A DNA stretch of 64,000 nucleotides, taken from contig JAEUKB010000065.1 of NCBI GenBank assembly GCA_016794365.1, positions 124,001-188,000 of the forward strand, read 5' to 3'. The translations under genes were made by a program, and so were the position numbers. Positions 18,534 to 28,073 of this stretch are shown here, in pieces. The notes below the pieces were generated by a model, which ran no database searches, had not been told where the DNA came from, and saw only the letters and a list, made by a program, of their open reading frames with translations. This DNA is from Myxococcales bacterium (GTDB lineage: Bacteria; Myxococcota_A; Polyangia; Palsa-1104; JAEUJZ01). Position 1 is the first letter of the stretch. Every line of letters begins with the position of its first letter.

Positions 18534-19328
18534 ATGACAGCCAGCGCCAAGGTTACGCAGCCGATTCGACCGTACGGGGACCGCAAAGACGACGGACGCA
18601 TCCAGCTTTCGTTTACCCTGCCGGTGTCTGCGTCGGGACGAGCCAAGGAAGCGGCGCGTCGCTTGTGCGAGCAGATGGGGCTTAGCAACATCGCGGTATC
18701 GACGATGGAGCCAGCGGGCGACGGCTTTAGCTTCTTTGTCGTCTATGCCAGCACCGGCCAGACCGTCGATTTCGCCGAGATCATCGTTCCCGAAGTCACG
18801 GCTCCCGCGTGGTCGTTTAAAGAGGTCAACGCGATCATCCGTCACCACATCGGACGCAAGCTGGTGATCGTCGGTGCCTGTACCGGAAGCGACGCTCATA
18901 CCGTCGGGATCGACGCGATCATGAACATGAAAGGGTACGCGGGCGACAAGGGGCTCGAAGCGTATCCGTGGATCGACGCGCACAACCTGGGTGCGCAGGT
19001 CGATAACGCGGCGCTGCTCGCTCGGTCCAAAGAGCTGTCCGCCGACGCGATCTTGGTGTCGCAGATCGTGACGCAGCGTGATGTCCATCGGGAAAATGCC
19101 AAGCGAATGATCGAGCTGGCTCGACGGATTGGGCTGCGCGATGTCCTGCTGGTCTTGGGTGGGCCGCGCATCGATCACAAGCTGGCGCGCGAGCTTGGCT
19201 ACGACGCTGGCTTTGGTCCTGGCACTCGGCCAAGTCAGGTTGCAAGCTATATTTTGCAGGCGATCCTGGCGCGCAAAGGACTTCAGCCAGCGGACGCACT
19301 GGCCAGCGCGCTCGAACACGCGCACTGA
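18534..19328 (+). CDS. kamE: Lysine 5,6-aminomutase beta subunit-like B12 protein (KamE family)
   Basis: Adenosylcobalamin- and PLP-binding protein of 264 residues with an OAM dimerisation region (about 1-105) and a B12-binding Rossmann domain (about 106-264). The B12 motif DAHTVG places the cobalt-ligand His at H122. K133 in NMKGYAGDKG lies 11 residues later, the same spacing as His133 and Lys144 of the known enzyme, whose Lys144 binds PLP. Start 18534 gives the family start; an upstream TTG at 18492 lies at the end of the repeat array. The catalytic alpha subunit (KamD) normally sits next door but is absent here, so the gene is solitary in this window. Confidence 0.88.
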   Translation: MTASAKVTQPIRPYGDRKDDGRIQLSFTLPVSASGRAKEAARRLCEQMGLSNIAVSTMEPAGDGFSFFVVYASTGQTVDFAEIIVPEVTAPAWSFKEVNAIIRHHIGRKLVIVGACTGSDAHTVGIDAIMNMKGYAGDKGLEAYPWIDAHNLGAQVDNAALLARSKELSADAILVSQIVTQRDVHRENAKRMIELARRIGLRDVLLVLGGPRIDHKLARELGYDAGFGPGTRPSQVASYILQAILARKGLQPADALASALEHAH

Positions 19329-19499
19329 CACCGACAGCTTCCGACAGTCGCCGCCAGCTTCCCACGCTGTAGCCAAGTCGGAATTCTTCAAGCTCGACGA
19401 CAGAGAGTCGCCGACGGGGCGAAACCCGGGCTATCATCAGCCGATAACTTGGGTGAATAGGTCCGTCTTTGATCACTTTGCGTGGAGGCAGTCGCTGCC

Positions 19500-22400
19500 A
19501 TGCCCACTAGTTCGAGCGCCCAGCCCATGATGGCGTTTTCTTCACCACTTCTTTCGTCGGTGGATCGGCTGCTGCGTGGCTTTGACAGCCGCTTTGGCGC
19601 AGCCAGCTTTCTCTCGACGCTGAACCGCTTTGAGAGCTTCTCCGATCGCTTGCTGAGTCGTCGTCTCAGCTCGCTCGGGCTGCCTGTGCAGGCCAGTGGC
19701 TTTGCGCCACGAGAGCTGCCGCCGGTTCCGATGCTAGAGCATGCCGAGTCTTGGGCTTCCAGTCCAAGCGCTGCCGTCGTGAGAGCTGGTACACGAAGCC
19801 CAGCGGTGGCTGCGCCAAAGCCTGCATCCAGTCGCGTAGCTTCCGTCGGAATGCCGCTGGTTCCTCCGGCGCTGGCTTCGGCTTCTGCCGCCGCTGTGCC
19901 ATCTGCATCTGCGACGCTGGCACCGGCGCTGTCATCGAATCCGGTAGCGGGAAGTCAGGCAGTCTCACAGGCGCTGACTCCGACGCTGGCGCGCGACAGT
20001 TACGCTTCTGAATCATTGGCTGCTCCGTCGCAACGTCCAGACATCGCTGCGCCCGTGGCTCCGCTGAATCGTGGCGTGGCACCGAGTGAGCGTGCGCGAT
20101 CGATCATGCCCGAGCTGTCCGACGTAGCGTCGTCTGCGGATGCAGCGTCTGCGAATGCAGCGTCTGTAGGTATGCTCGGCAGCGATGAGCCGCGTGGTCT
20201 GGATCTGGTGCTGCGCAGTACGTCGTATCCGTCCGTCCAGCGGCCTCCGTCGCCAGAGATCCTGAAGCTGTCGGCGCTTGCGCGGAGCTTTATGCACCTG
20301 GGCTGGTCTGACGCCCGACTGGGAATTGGATCCAGCGATCCTGCCGTCGCCATGCTAACGGGCGCTGGCGCGCTGCCGTTTCCTCGGGGTGCGTCTGCAA
20401 CAGAGCCGGGAGCGCTTCAGTCAGCACGGATTGCGTCGGGTTCGGCGTTGGCTCAGACGATGGTTTCGCCGGATGCTGTTGCGCCTCGGGCAGCACAAGC
20501 GTCAGCGGCGACAAATCGCACGGCACAGACGCTTGCTCGTCCGAGCGCTGCGCAGACAGAGATCGCTCATCGTCAGGAATCTACATCAGCGCCGTCTCAG
20601 CCTGCTGCACTTGGCGCACCCTTCGTTCTGGCTACGCCGCTTCCTGGCTCTGCCGTCACTGCTCCGGCGCTGGACGCTTCGGTCAGTGCTGGCTCTGTTC
20701 CGACGGTGGCTTCGTCCACTGCCACGTCCGTGGATACCGTCGCTGCTGCGTCGTCGGATGGAACGTCAAGTACAGGCTCTGTCGCCTCGATGGCTCCTCG
20801 CGCTGTTGCTGAGCGAGCGGTGATTTCTCCTCGCCGGACCGTCGTCGCAGAAATGGCTGAGCTGCTCGGTCCGTGGTCGCCGGGGCTTTCACCGTCGATG
20901 TGGCTGGGCGAAACAGTCAGTCGTGAGCGGGCTGCCGCGTCGAATGAGCGCACACAAGTTCAGCACGCTGCTCGGGAACAGATGAAGCCGCTGACGGCAC
21001 CGGGACGGATCAGCGCGCAGGTGGAGCAGTTTGCGGCCCGAATGGGAATGGCGACGGGGGCTCCGCTTCCATCAGCTGATCATCCGCACTTTGCCGCTGA
21101 GTGGAGCCAGGCTCCCGGTCTGTCTGCGTCGGTGCAGCGACTGCTGAAGATGCAAGCACAGAGCGACTCCGCAGCCATCGAGCGACCGTCGCCCGCGCTG
21201 CCGATGCTGGCAGCACCAAGCTTTGAGCGTACAAGCGATAGGCCATCCGTCTCGAATCGCTCGGGTGGTTCTGCTTCCGATAGAGCTGCCTCGAAGCCAG
21301 AAAAGCTCGGCGATGTTCGTGCTGCACTTCCGATGCTGGCATCGCAAGTCGCAGACAGTGCTGGCGCTGATTCGCGCATTTCGACGCTGGATCGTCAGGA
21401 AAGACTGGCCACAAGTCCGCTTGTGTCCTCCTCGTCTGTGGATCGCCGAGCGGATGCTGCGTCGCTGACTGTCGAGCGCGAAGCGGCCGCGTCGTCCTCT
21501 GCTCGTCCGTCGTTCGTATCGAATCCAGCGGTTCGTCCGTGGCTGAAGATGGGTGGCGTAGCGACCTTGGCAGAGCTCTTTGCGGCTGGCGTCGGTCTGT
21601 CCTCGGGGGGGGCTCAGCGAGCGGCTGACTCGGCTGGCTTGTCGATTTCTGCGTCAGTCCTTCCGTCGTGGCTCATCGGTCCAGCGCGCTTTGCACAGTC
21701 AGATACCGATGCTGCTGCGTCGAAAGCTGCGCCTTCCCTTTCGTATCTGTCGTCGGAATTCAATCGTTCGGCGGATGCTGTTCGTGATGCACAGACTGTT
21801 TCTCCGTCGCTACGTCGAGAACCGATGACTCGCGATGCAGCACGTACCGCGAAGTCTGATGCTCCGTCTTTCATCCGTCCATTGTCCGACGAAGCCGCGT
21901 CGGAAGCTCGTACAGGGTCTTTCGTCCCGAGTGAGACGCGCACGCTTAGCGATGCTCCATCTGCGTCAATCGATGTGAGTCGTCCCGTCACAAGTCCGTC
22001 AGAACCGCTCGCTCGCATGTGGGGCCAAGTCGGTGGTCTGGCTGCCAGCACCGAGGCATTTGCTCGTTCTCACGGCATTGCGCGCATCGAGGAACTGGTT
22101 GGTGCGGATCCCGCAGCCGTTGCTGCACCGTCACAGTTTGTCCCGCTCGCTGGCGGTCAAGTCCTTGTTTCGTCAATGTCCCGACGGGCAGATCGAGCCA
22201 TTCGTGATTCGGGTTCGTCTCCAGCCTCGGTGATGATTGATCAAGCGGCTGTCTCTCCGTCGTCTGTGGGCTCGGGTTCATCTTCATCGTTCGCTTCTCC
22301 GTCGCTGGCTCCTCCATCTACTTGGCAGCGTCCAGGCGGAATGGCGCTGCGCAGTGAGCTACTGGCGGCGCAGATGACCACAGCCATGCCGTGGCTTCAG

Positions 22401-24719
22401 CCGTCCGTCGCCAAGCAGTGGCGCAATGCACCAGGGCTTCCGTCGAGCATGGCTCAGCTTTTGGCCTCGACGGATTCGCAGGATGTGCTGCCGCGCTGGG
22501 CGATGGGCCCACAAGGTCTGGTGTTCGTTGCTGGACCACAGCCTGAGCGGACCGTCCGTGCGGATGCTGGCTCGATTCGCCGTGGTGCAGAGCCACAAGC
22601 GCGCGGCGCTGCTTCGTCAGAAGGTGCAGAGACCACTGGTCGTGCCTTGGCTCGTCCGCTCTTGGCCAGCCAAAACCAGCTTGCACCGTCGGTCTTGGGT
22701 CGGCTTTCTGACCCGACCAGTCTGTCCGGTTCGTCGCCAGCGCTGTTCGCACCTGGGCGTGAGGATTCCGTCGCTGCATCGTCACAAGATGGAACCGGGC
22801 TGCGGGCCTTGCTGGGCTCGGTGGCTGAGGATCTTCCGTGGCTGCGCGTCGGTGGAATGGGGGCGCTGGCAGAGCTGTTTGCTGCGAGCGTTGGCGTCGG
22901 AACAGGTGCTGCGCAGAGCATGGCTCAGTCGCTCGGTGTTTCGTCGGGGCGATCGCTGACCCCGGATTGGCTGCTGAGCCTGGCTGCGCGCTCGGGCAGT
23001 CCAGAGCAAGCATCGCGTTTGGCTGCGCTTCTTCCGTCGCTGATTTTGCCATCTGTAGCGAATCGTAGCGACGCTCAGACGCAATCGATGACTCGTCAGG
23101 CTGCGCAGGGATCTGGCGCGTCGCCGACGGCTTCAATGGGAACAGCCTTCCGCGAGACTTCGTCGGCAGCGCGTCCGTCGTTGGGTTCTCTTCTGACGGG
23201 CGGCTTGGCTGCGTCGATGGAGTCGTTTGCTCGTCAGTTTGGGATGGAGCGCGTCGCTGGTCCGTCAGAGCCAACAGCTCAGGCTGATGCGCATACCGAA
23301 TCAGCGGGTCGCTGGCTGAGCGTCGCGGGGGGCATGGTCTTTCTGCCCAAAGATCAGCCTGCACAGCCTGCACAGCCTTCGACGGGACCGCATGCTACTC
23401 GCGCTTCCAGTGCTGCGCTGTCTCCGTCGATGTCGATTGGACAGCTTGGTGCGACAGCACTGCGTAGTGAGATCTTCTCGGCGCTCCTCGGTCCACAGCG
23501 GACGCTGGGTGATTTGGTCAGTCGCTCGTCGAGTCACGCGCTGCCGGGCTGGGATGATTTTTCGTCGCTGTTGACCAGTCTGCCCAAGTCTGATGCCACG
23601 ATGGAGCCGTCGCTGCCGCGCTGGGGGCTTGGCGGGACCGGCGGACTGATGTTCGTCGGTGCTCCGTCTGCGAAATATGAACGGACCGCTACGTCTACGT
23701 CGCATCGTCCTGAGCAGGCTTCGTCGTTACGCTCTCTCTTTGCGCCGAAACAGGATGCGAGTTCGTCGTCGCTGCCTGGCGCAGTTGCAACGCGGGCGCT
23801 GTCGATGGCGGATCGCTCTGCGTCGATGGTTCAGCCTGCCCAGCACATTGCGTCGCCGCTGCTCTCGCTCGTATCTGGTCCGACGGAATGGAATCGTGCT
23901 CGTCGTGGTGTGTCCGATGTCGAGCAAGCCTATACGCAGCGACTTGTGACGAGCTTTCCTCGCCAGGCTCAGCCGGATGGATCGGAGCCGACGCCGACGT
24001 CGCTGTGGCCTAAGGCGATGCTGACGCAGGTTCAGCGACTGGAAAAGGTTGTCTCGATGCTTCCATCGGAGTGGCAGCCGTCGCTGAAGGTTGTGGCGGC
24101 ACTTCGTCAGAGCGGCGTCGCACAGACTCCGCTGTGGCAAGAGCTTCCGAAGGCACTGAACACCGTCAAGCCGTACGAAACAGCTGACGATGGCGAGTCT
24201 GCTTCGATGGATTCTGCGCAGATCTCTGCTTCGGCGCTGCGCTCGCCTGCTCTGTCGCTGGTGGATCGATTGGAGCGATCGGCTCCGACTGCTGCGACGC
24301 CGCGTCCTTCGATGGCTCAGACGGAAGCGAGCAAGCAGCAGTCGGTCGAGCGGGCAATGACCGAGGCGGTGGCTTCGCTGATCAAGTCAGGCGGTCAGGC
24401 GGCGGCTTCAGCGCGTCTTCTCGACGCGATTCGTACGCACGCGACCAATCAGCCAACGCGCAGCGACGATCGACTGAACCTGAGCGATCTGACGATGATT
24501 GCGCTGTCGATGGGCCAGAACCGAATCGCTGCGTCGTCGCCGGACCATCCCAAGGATCGTCTGGAACCGAACGTCGGCAACGCGCTGCGGATGAAGCAGT
24601 CGAAGCACGTCGAGGACGACAAGAACTCGTACCGCAAGGCGGTGTCGGAGCACGCCGAGCAGGTTCTCAAGCACATGAAAGATCAGCTCGATAAGCAGAA
24701 GATGCGCGGTCAGTTCTAG
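19500..24719 (+). CDS. Giant modular Ala/Ser-rich protein of unknown function
   Basis: 1739 residues, dominated by Ala, Ser, Pro, Arg and Val, with no signal peptide or membrane segment; start 19500 has GGAGG about 11 bases upstream. Small helical modules are separated by disordered linkers. Three types recur: C (near residues 680 and 1113, GGxxxLAELFAAxVG), A (839 and 1232, GGLAASxExFAR) and B (941 and 1313, ALRSExxxA, later ending in a glycine-rich hydrophobic strand). The order is C-A-B, C-A-B, with an earlier B-like module near residue 500 sharing APGL. The last 110 residues are charged and helical. It may be a scaffold or surface-associated protein; I recognise no family. The region downstream holds a 22 bp repeat array. 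Confidence 0.85.
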   Translation: MPTSSSAQPMMAFSSPLLSSVDRLLRGFDSRFGAASFLSTLNRFESFSDRLLSRRLSSLGLPVQASGFAPRELPPVPMLEHAESWASSPSAAVVRAGTRSPAVAAPKPASSRVASVGMPLVPPALASASAAAVPSASATLAPALSSNPVAGSQAVSQALTPTLARDSYASESLAAPSQRPDIAAPVAPLNRGVAPSERARSIMPELSDVASSADAASANAASVGMLGSDEPRGLDLVLRSTSYPSVQRPPSPEILKLSALARSFMHLGWSDARLGIGSSDPAVAMLTGAGALPFPRGASATEPGALQSARIASGSALAQTMVSPDAVAPRAAQASAATNRTAQTLARPSAAQTEIAHRQESTSAPSQPAALGAPFVLATPLPGSAVTAPALDASVSAGSVPTVASSTATSVDTVAAASSDGTSSTGSVASMAPRAVAERAVISPRRTVVAEMAELLGPWSPGLSPSMWLGETVSRERAAASNERTQVQHAAREQMKPLTAPGRISAQVEQFAARMGMATGAPLPSADHPHFAAEWSQAPGLSASVQRLLKMQAQSDSAAIERPSPALPMLAAPSFERTSDRPSVSNRSGGSASDRAASKPEKLGDVRAALPMLASQVADSAGADSRISTLDRQERLATSPLVSSSSVDRRADAASLTVEREAAASSSARPSFVSNPAVRPWLKMGGVATLAELFAAGVGLSSGGAQRAADSAGLSISASVLPSWLIGPARFAQSDTDAAASKAAPSLSYLSSEFNRSADAVRDAQTVSPSLRREPMTRDAARTAKSDAPSFIRPLSDEAASEARTGSFVPSETRTLSDAPSASIDVSRPVTSPSEPLARMWGQVGGLAASTEAFARSHGIARIEELVGADPAAVAAPSQFVPLAGGQVLVSSMSRRADRAIRDSGSSPASVMIDQAAVSPSSVGSGSSSSFASPSLAPPSTWQRPGGMALRSELLAAQMTTAMPWLQPSVAKQWRNAPGLPSSMAQLLASTDSQDVLPRWAMGPQGLVFVAGPQPERTVRADAGSIRRGAEPQARGAASSEGAETTGRALARPLLASQNQLAPSVLGRLSDPTSLSGSSPALFAPGREDSVAASSQDGTGLRALLGSVAEDLPWLRVGGMGALAELFAASVGVGTGAAQSMAQSLGVSSGRSLTPDWLLSLAARSGSPEQASRLAALLPSLILPSVANRSDAQTQSMTRQAAQGSGASPTASMGTAFRETSSAARPSLGSLLTGGLAASMESFARQFGMERVAGPSEPTAQADAHTESAGRWLSVAGGMVFLPKDQPAQPAQPSTGPHATRASSAALSPSMSIGQLGATALRSEIFSALLGPQRTLGDLVSRSSSHALPGWDDFSSLLTSLPKSDATMEPSLPRWGLGGTGGLMFVGAPSAKYERTATSTSHRPEQASSLRSLFAPKQDASSSSLPGAVATRALSMADRSASMVQPAQHIASPLLSLVSGPTEWNRARRGVSDVEQAYTQRLVTSFPRQAQPDGSEPTPTSLWPKAMLTQVQRLEKVVSMLPSEWQPSLKVVAALRQSGVAQTPLWQELPKALNTVKPYETADDGESASMDSAQISASALRSPALSLVDRLERSAPTAATPRPSMAQTEASKQQSVERAMTEAVASLIKSGGQAAASARLLDAIRTHATNQPTRSDDRLNLSDLTMIALSMGQNRIAASSPDHPKDRLEPNVGNALRMKQSKHVEDDKNSYRKAVSEHAEQVLKHMKDQLDKQKMRGQF

Positions 24720-24743
24720 TCCCGTCGAGCTGGCTCGCGACTT

Positions 24744-24853
24744 CACCAAACCTTCGTCGGATCTACAGCAAATCTTCTTCGTAGGCGCACCAAACCTTCG
24801 TCATATCTGCACCAAATCTTCGTCGGCGCCGCATCAAATTTTCACATTTCATC
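24744..24853. repeat. Five degenerate 22 bp direct repeats
   Basis: Copies start at 24744, 24766, 24788, 24810 and 24832, exactly 22 bp apart. The shared core is CANCAAA followed by CTTCGTC or close variants; copies 1, 3 and 4 are the best preserved and copy 5 the most decayed. The array lies between the stop of the giant gene and gcvT, about 137 bp before gcvT, so it may act on gcvT transcription or be part of the giant gene 3' region. Confidence 0.9.
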
Positions 24854-24989
24854 GTATGCGCAGCAGTGTGCTGGCTCGTGTCGGCGATGGATTGGGATTG
24901 TGCGGTCTGGTTCTCAATATCTGCATGCGTCGGGAATCGCTGGAGTCGCTTGATCCCGGCGTGCGGCCCTGCGATGATGCAAGCCCTCT

Positions 24990-26126
<1,137 letters not shown>

Positions 26127-26156
26127 AACAATCCAACCCCTACGGGACACTTTACG

Positions 26157-26546
26157 ATGAGCAAATATCCTGCTGACCTTCGCTATACCAAGGACCACGA
26201 GTGGGCTCGCATCGACGGCAAGCGCGCCGTGATTGGCATCACTGACTTCGCGGTTCATCAGCTCGGGGACATCACGATGGTGGAGCCGCCCAAAGAGGGC
26301 GAGTCGCACAACCGTGGCACGCCCATCGGCACCGTCGAGTCGGTGAAGGCGGTGTCGGACATCTACGCGCCGCTGTCGGGCAAGGTGGTAAAGACCAACG
26401 ATCCGCTGCGGGATCAGCCAGAGCTGCTCAACGAAGACTGCTACGACGAGGGCTGGATTGCCGAGCTGGAGCTGTCGAATCTCGACGAGAGCAAAGAGCT
26501 GATGACATCGGAAGAGTACGCTCTGTACGTCAAAGATCAGGGCTAA
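26157..26546 (+). CDS. gcvH: Glycine cleavage system H protein
   Basis: Lipoyl carrier protein of 129 residues that shuttles the aminomethyl group between GcvP and GcvT. The lipoylated lysine is K64 in GTVESVKAVSDIYAP, followed by LSGKVV, as in all GcvH proteins. It is 30 bases downstream of gcvT and belongs to the same operon. Confidence 0.98.
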   Translation: MSKYPADLRYTKDHEWARIDGKRAVIGITDFAVHQLGDITMVEPPKEGESHNRGTPIGTVESVKAVSDIYAPLSGKVVKTNDPLRDQPELLNEDCYDEGWIAELELSNLDESKELMTSEEYALYVKDQG

Positions 26547-26639
26547 CCAGCGATTGTGCGGTGTGCTGCACCGCGTCGCATTGCCGGTGCCACGCGGCCA
26601 ACTGTGCCGTCGTGGTCAATTGCTTTGGCAAGGACATCC

Positions 26640-28073
26640 ATGCGATACATTCCTCATACCGACGCTGACGTGGCGCAGATGCTGCGGGTGATTGGCGCTC
26701 CGTCCGTCGAGTCGCTGTTTGCGCACATTCCGTCAACGCTTCGTCTGAATCGTCCGCTTGAGATTGAAGCGCTCGACGAGATGACGCTGATGGCGCACTT
26801 GGGCCAGCTTGGTGCCAAGAGCAGTCCTTCGACGGGTGCAACGATTCGTGAAGGCGGTGCGCTGTCGTTTTTGGGCGCGGGACTGATTCCGCATCACGTT
26901 CCCGTCGCTGTTGACATGCTCCTTCAGCGGGCTGAGTGGTACACGTCGTACACACCGTATCAGCCCGAGGTTGCGCAAGGCACGCTCCAAGCGGTGTTTG
27001 AGTATCAGACGCTCGTCGCTGAGCTGTTTGGTTCGCCGGTCGTCAAAGGTCAGCCAGCGCCGTTTGTCAGCAATGCATCCATGTATGATGGCGCATCAGC
27101 GACGGCAGAAGCTGTGCTGATGGCGCGACGAGTCACCGGACGAAGCCTCGCGATCGTCTGTGGCGCGGTTCATCCGCAGTATTTGGGGACGCTGCGCTGC
27201 TATCTCGACGGTATGGATTCAGTGGGGCAGGCATCGATCAAAACGGTTGGCTTTGGTTCCGACGGACGCGTGGATCTGCAATCGCTTGGTACGCTGCTGG
27301 CCGACTTGGGAAACCAGGTTGCTTGTGTGCTTGTACAGAGTCCAAACTACCTGGGCGTTTTGCAGGATGTGGCCGCGATTCAAGCGCTGGCTCACAAAGT
27401 GGGCGCACTGACGGTGGTTGCTTGTCCTGAGCCGCTTGCGTTTGGTCTGGTGAAATCACCGGGGAGCCAAGGTGCCGATATCGTCGCTGGCGAAGGAATA
27501 GGCTTGGCTTCTGGTCCGTCGCTGGGCGGACCTGGTGTTGGTCTGTTCGCTGCGCGCAGTGAGCACCTTCGTCAAATGCCAGGTCGTCTCGTCGGAGAGA
27601 CAGTGGATCAAGACGGTCGTCGTGGCTATGTTCTGACGCTGTCAACGCGCGAACAGCACATTCGCCGAGAGAAAGCGACATCGAACATCTGCACCAACCA
27701 AGGGCTGATCGCGCTGGCGTTTGCGATTCACCTCTGTCTGCTCGGGAAGAGCGGCTTCCGTCGTCTGGCCGAAATCAACCTAGCCAAGAGCGAGTATCTG
27801 AAGCAGCGTTTGTCATCGCTGCGTGGCTTCAAGATGGCCGTCTCGGGTCCGACGTTTAACGAGCTTGCGGTCCAAGTTCGCGGTCGCGCGTCCGACGCAG
27901 CAGCGAAACTGCGTGAGCAAGGAATCTTTGCGGGTGTGCCGCTCGATCAGCAGGACTTTGAGCTTCCATCGCTGCCCGACGCAGAAAAGACACTTCTCAT
28001 TGCAACCAGTGAGCGACACCAAAAGGCGGATCTGGATCGCTTGGTCACTGCGCTCGACGAGGTGTGCCCATGA
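26640..28073 (+). CDS. gcvPA: Glycine dehydrogenase (decarboxylating) subunit 1
   Basis: N-terminal half-protein of the PLP-dependent P protein, 477 residues, for organisms with a split glycine decarboxylase. Start MRYIPHTDADVAQML matches the family and has AAGGA upstream, so an in-frame extension back to 26556 is rejected. Signatures include SFLGAGLIPHHVP, YTPYQPEVAQGTLQ and NICTNQGLIALAF. The stop overlaps the start of gcvPB (ATGA), consistent with a heterotetramer made from coupled translation. Confidence 0.97.
   Translation: MRYIPHTDADVAQMLRVIGAPSVESLFAHIPSTLRLNRPLEIEALDEMTLMAHLGQLGAKSSPSTGATIREGGALSFLGAGLIPHHVPVAVDMLLQRAEWYTSYTPYQPEVAQGTLQAVFEYQTLVAELFGSPVVKGQPAPFVSNASMYDGASATAEAVLMARRVTGRSLAIVCGAVHPQYLGTLRCYLDGMDSVGQASIKTVGFGSDGRVDLQSLGTLLADLGNQVACVLVQSPNYLGVLQDVAAIQALAHKVGALTVVACPEPLAFGLVKSPGSQGADIVAGEGIGLASGPSLGGPGVGLFAARSEHLRQMPGRLVGETVDQDGRRGYVLTLSTREQHIRREKATSNICTNQGLIALAFAIHLCLLGKSGFRRLAEINLAKSEYLKQRLSSLRGFKMAVSGPTFNELAVQVRGRASDAAAKLREQGIFAGVPLDQQDFELPSLPDAEKTLLIATSERHQKADLDRLVTALDEVCP

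Noticed and set aside
24854..24989. Glycine riboswitch before gcvT
   Set aside because: No aptamer-like conserved sequence could be seen; a covariance search would settle it.
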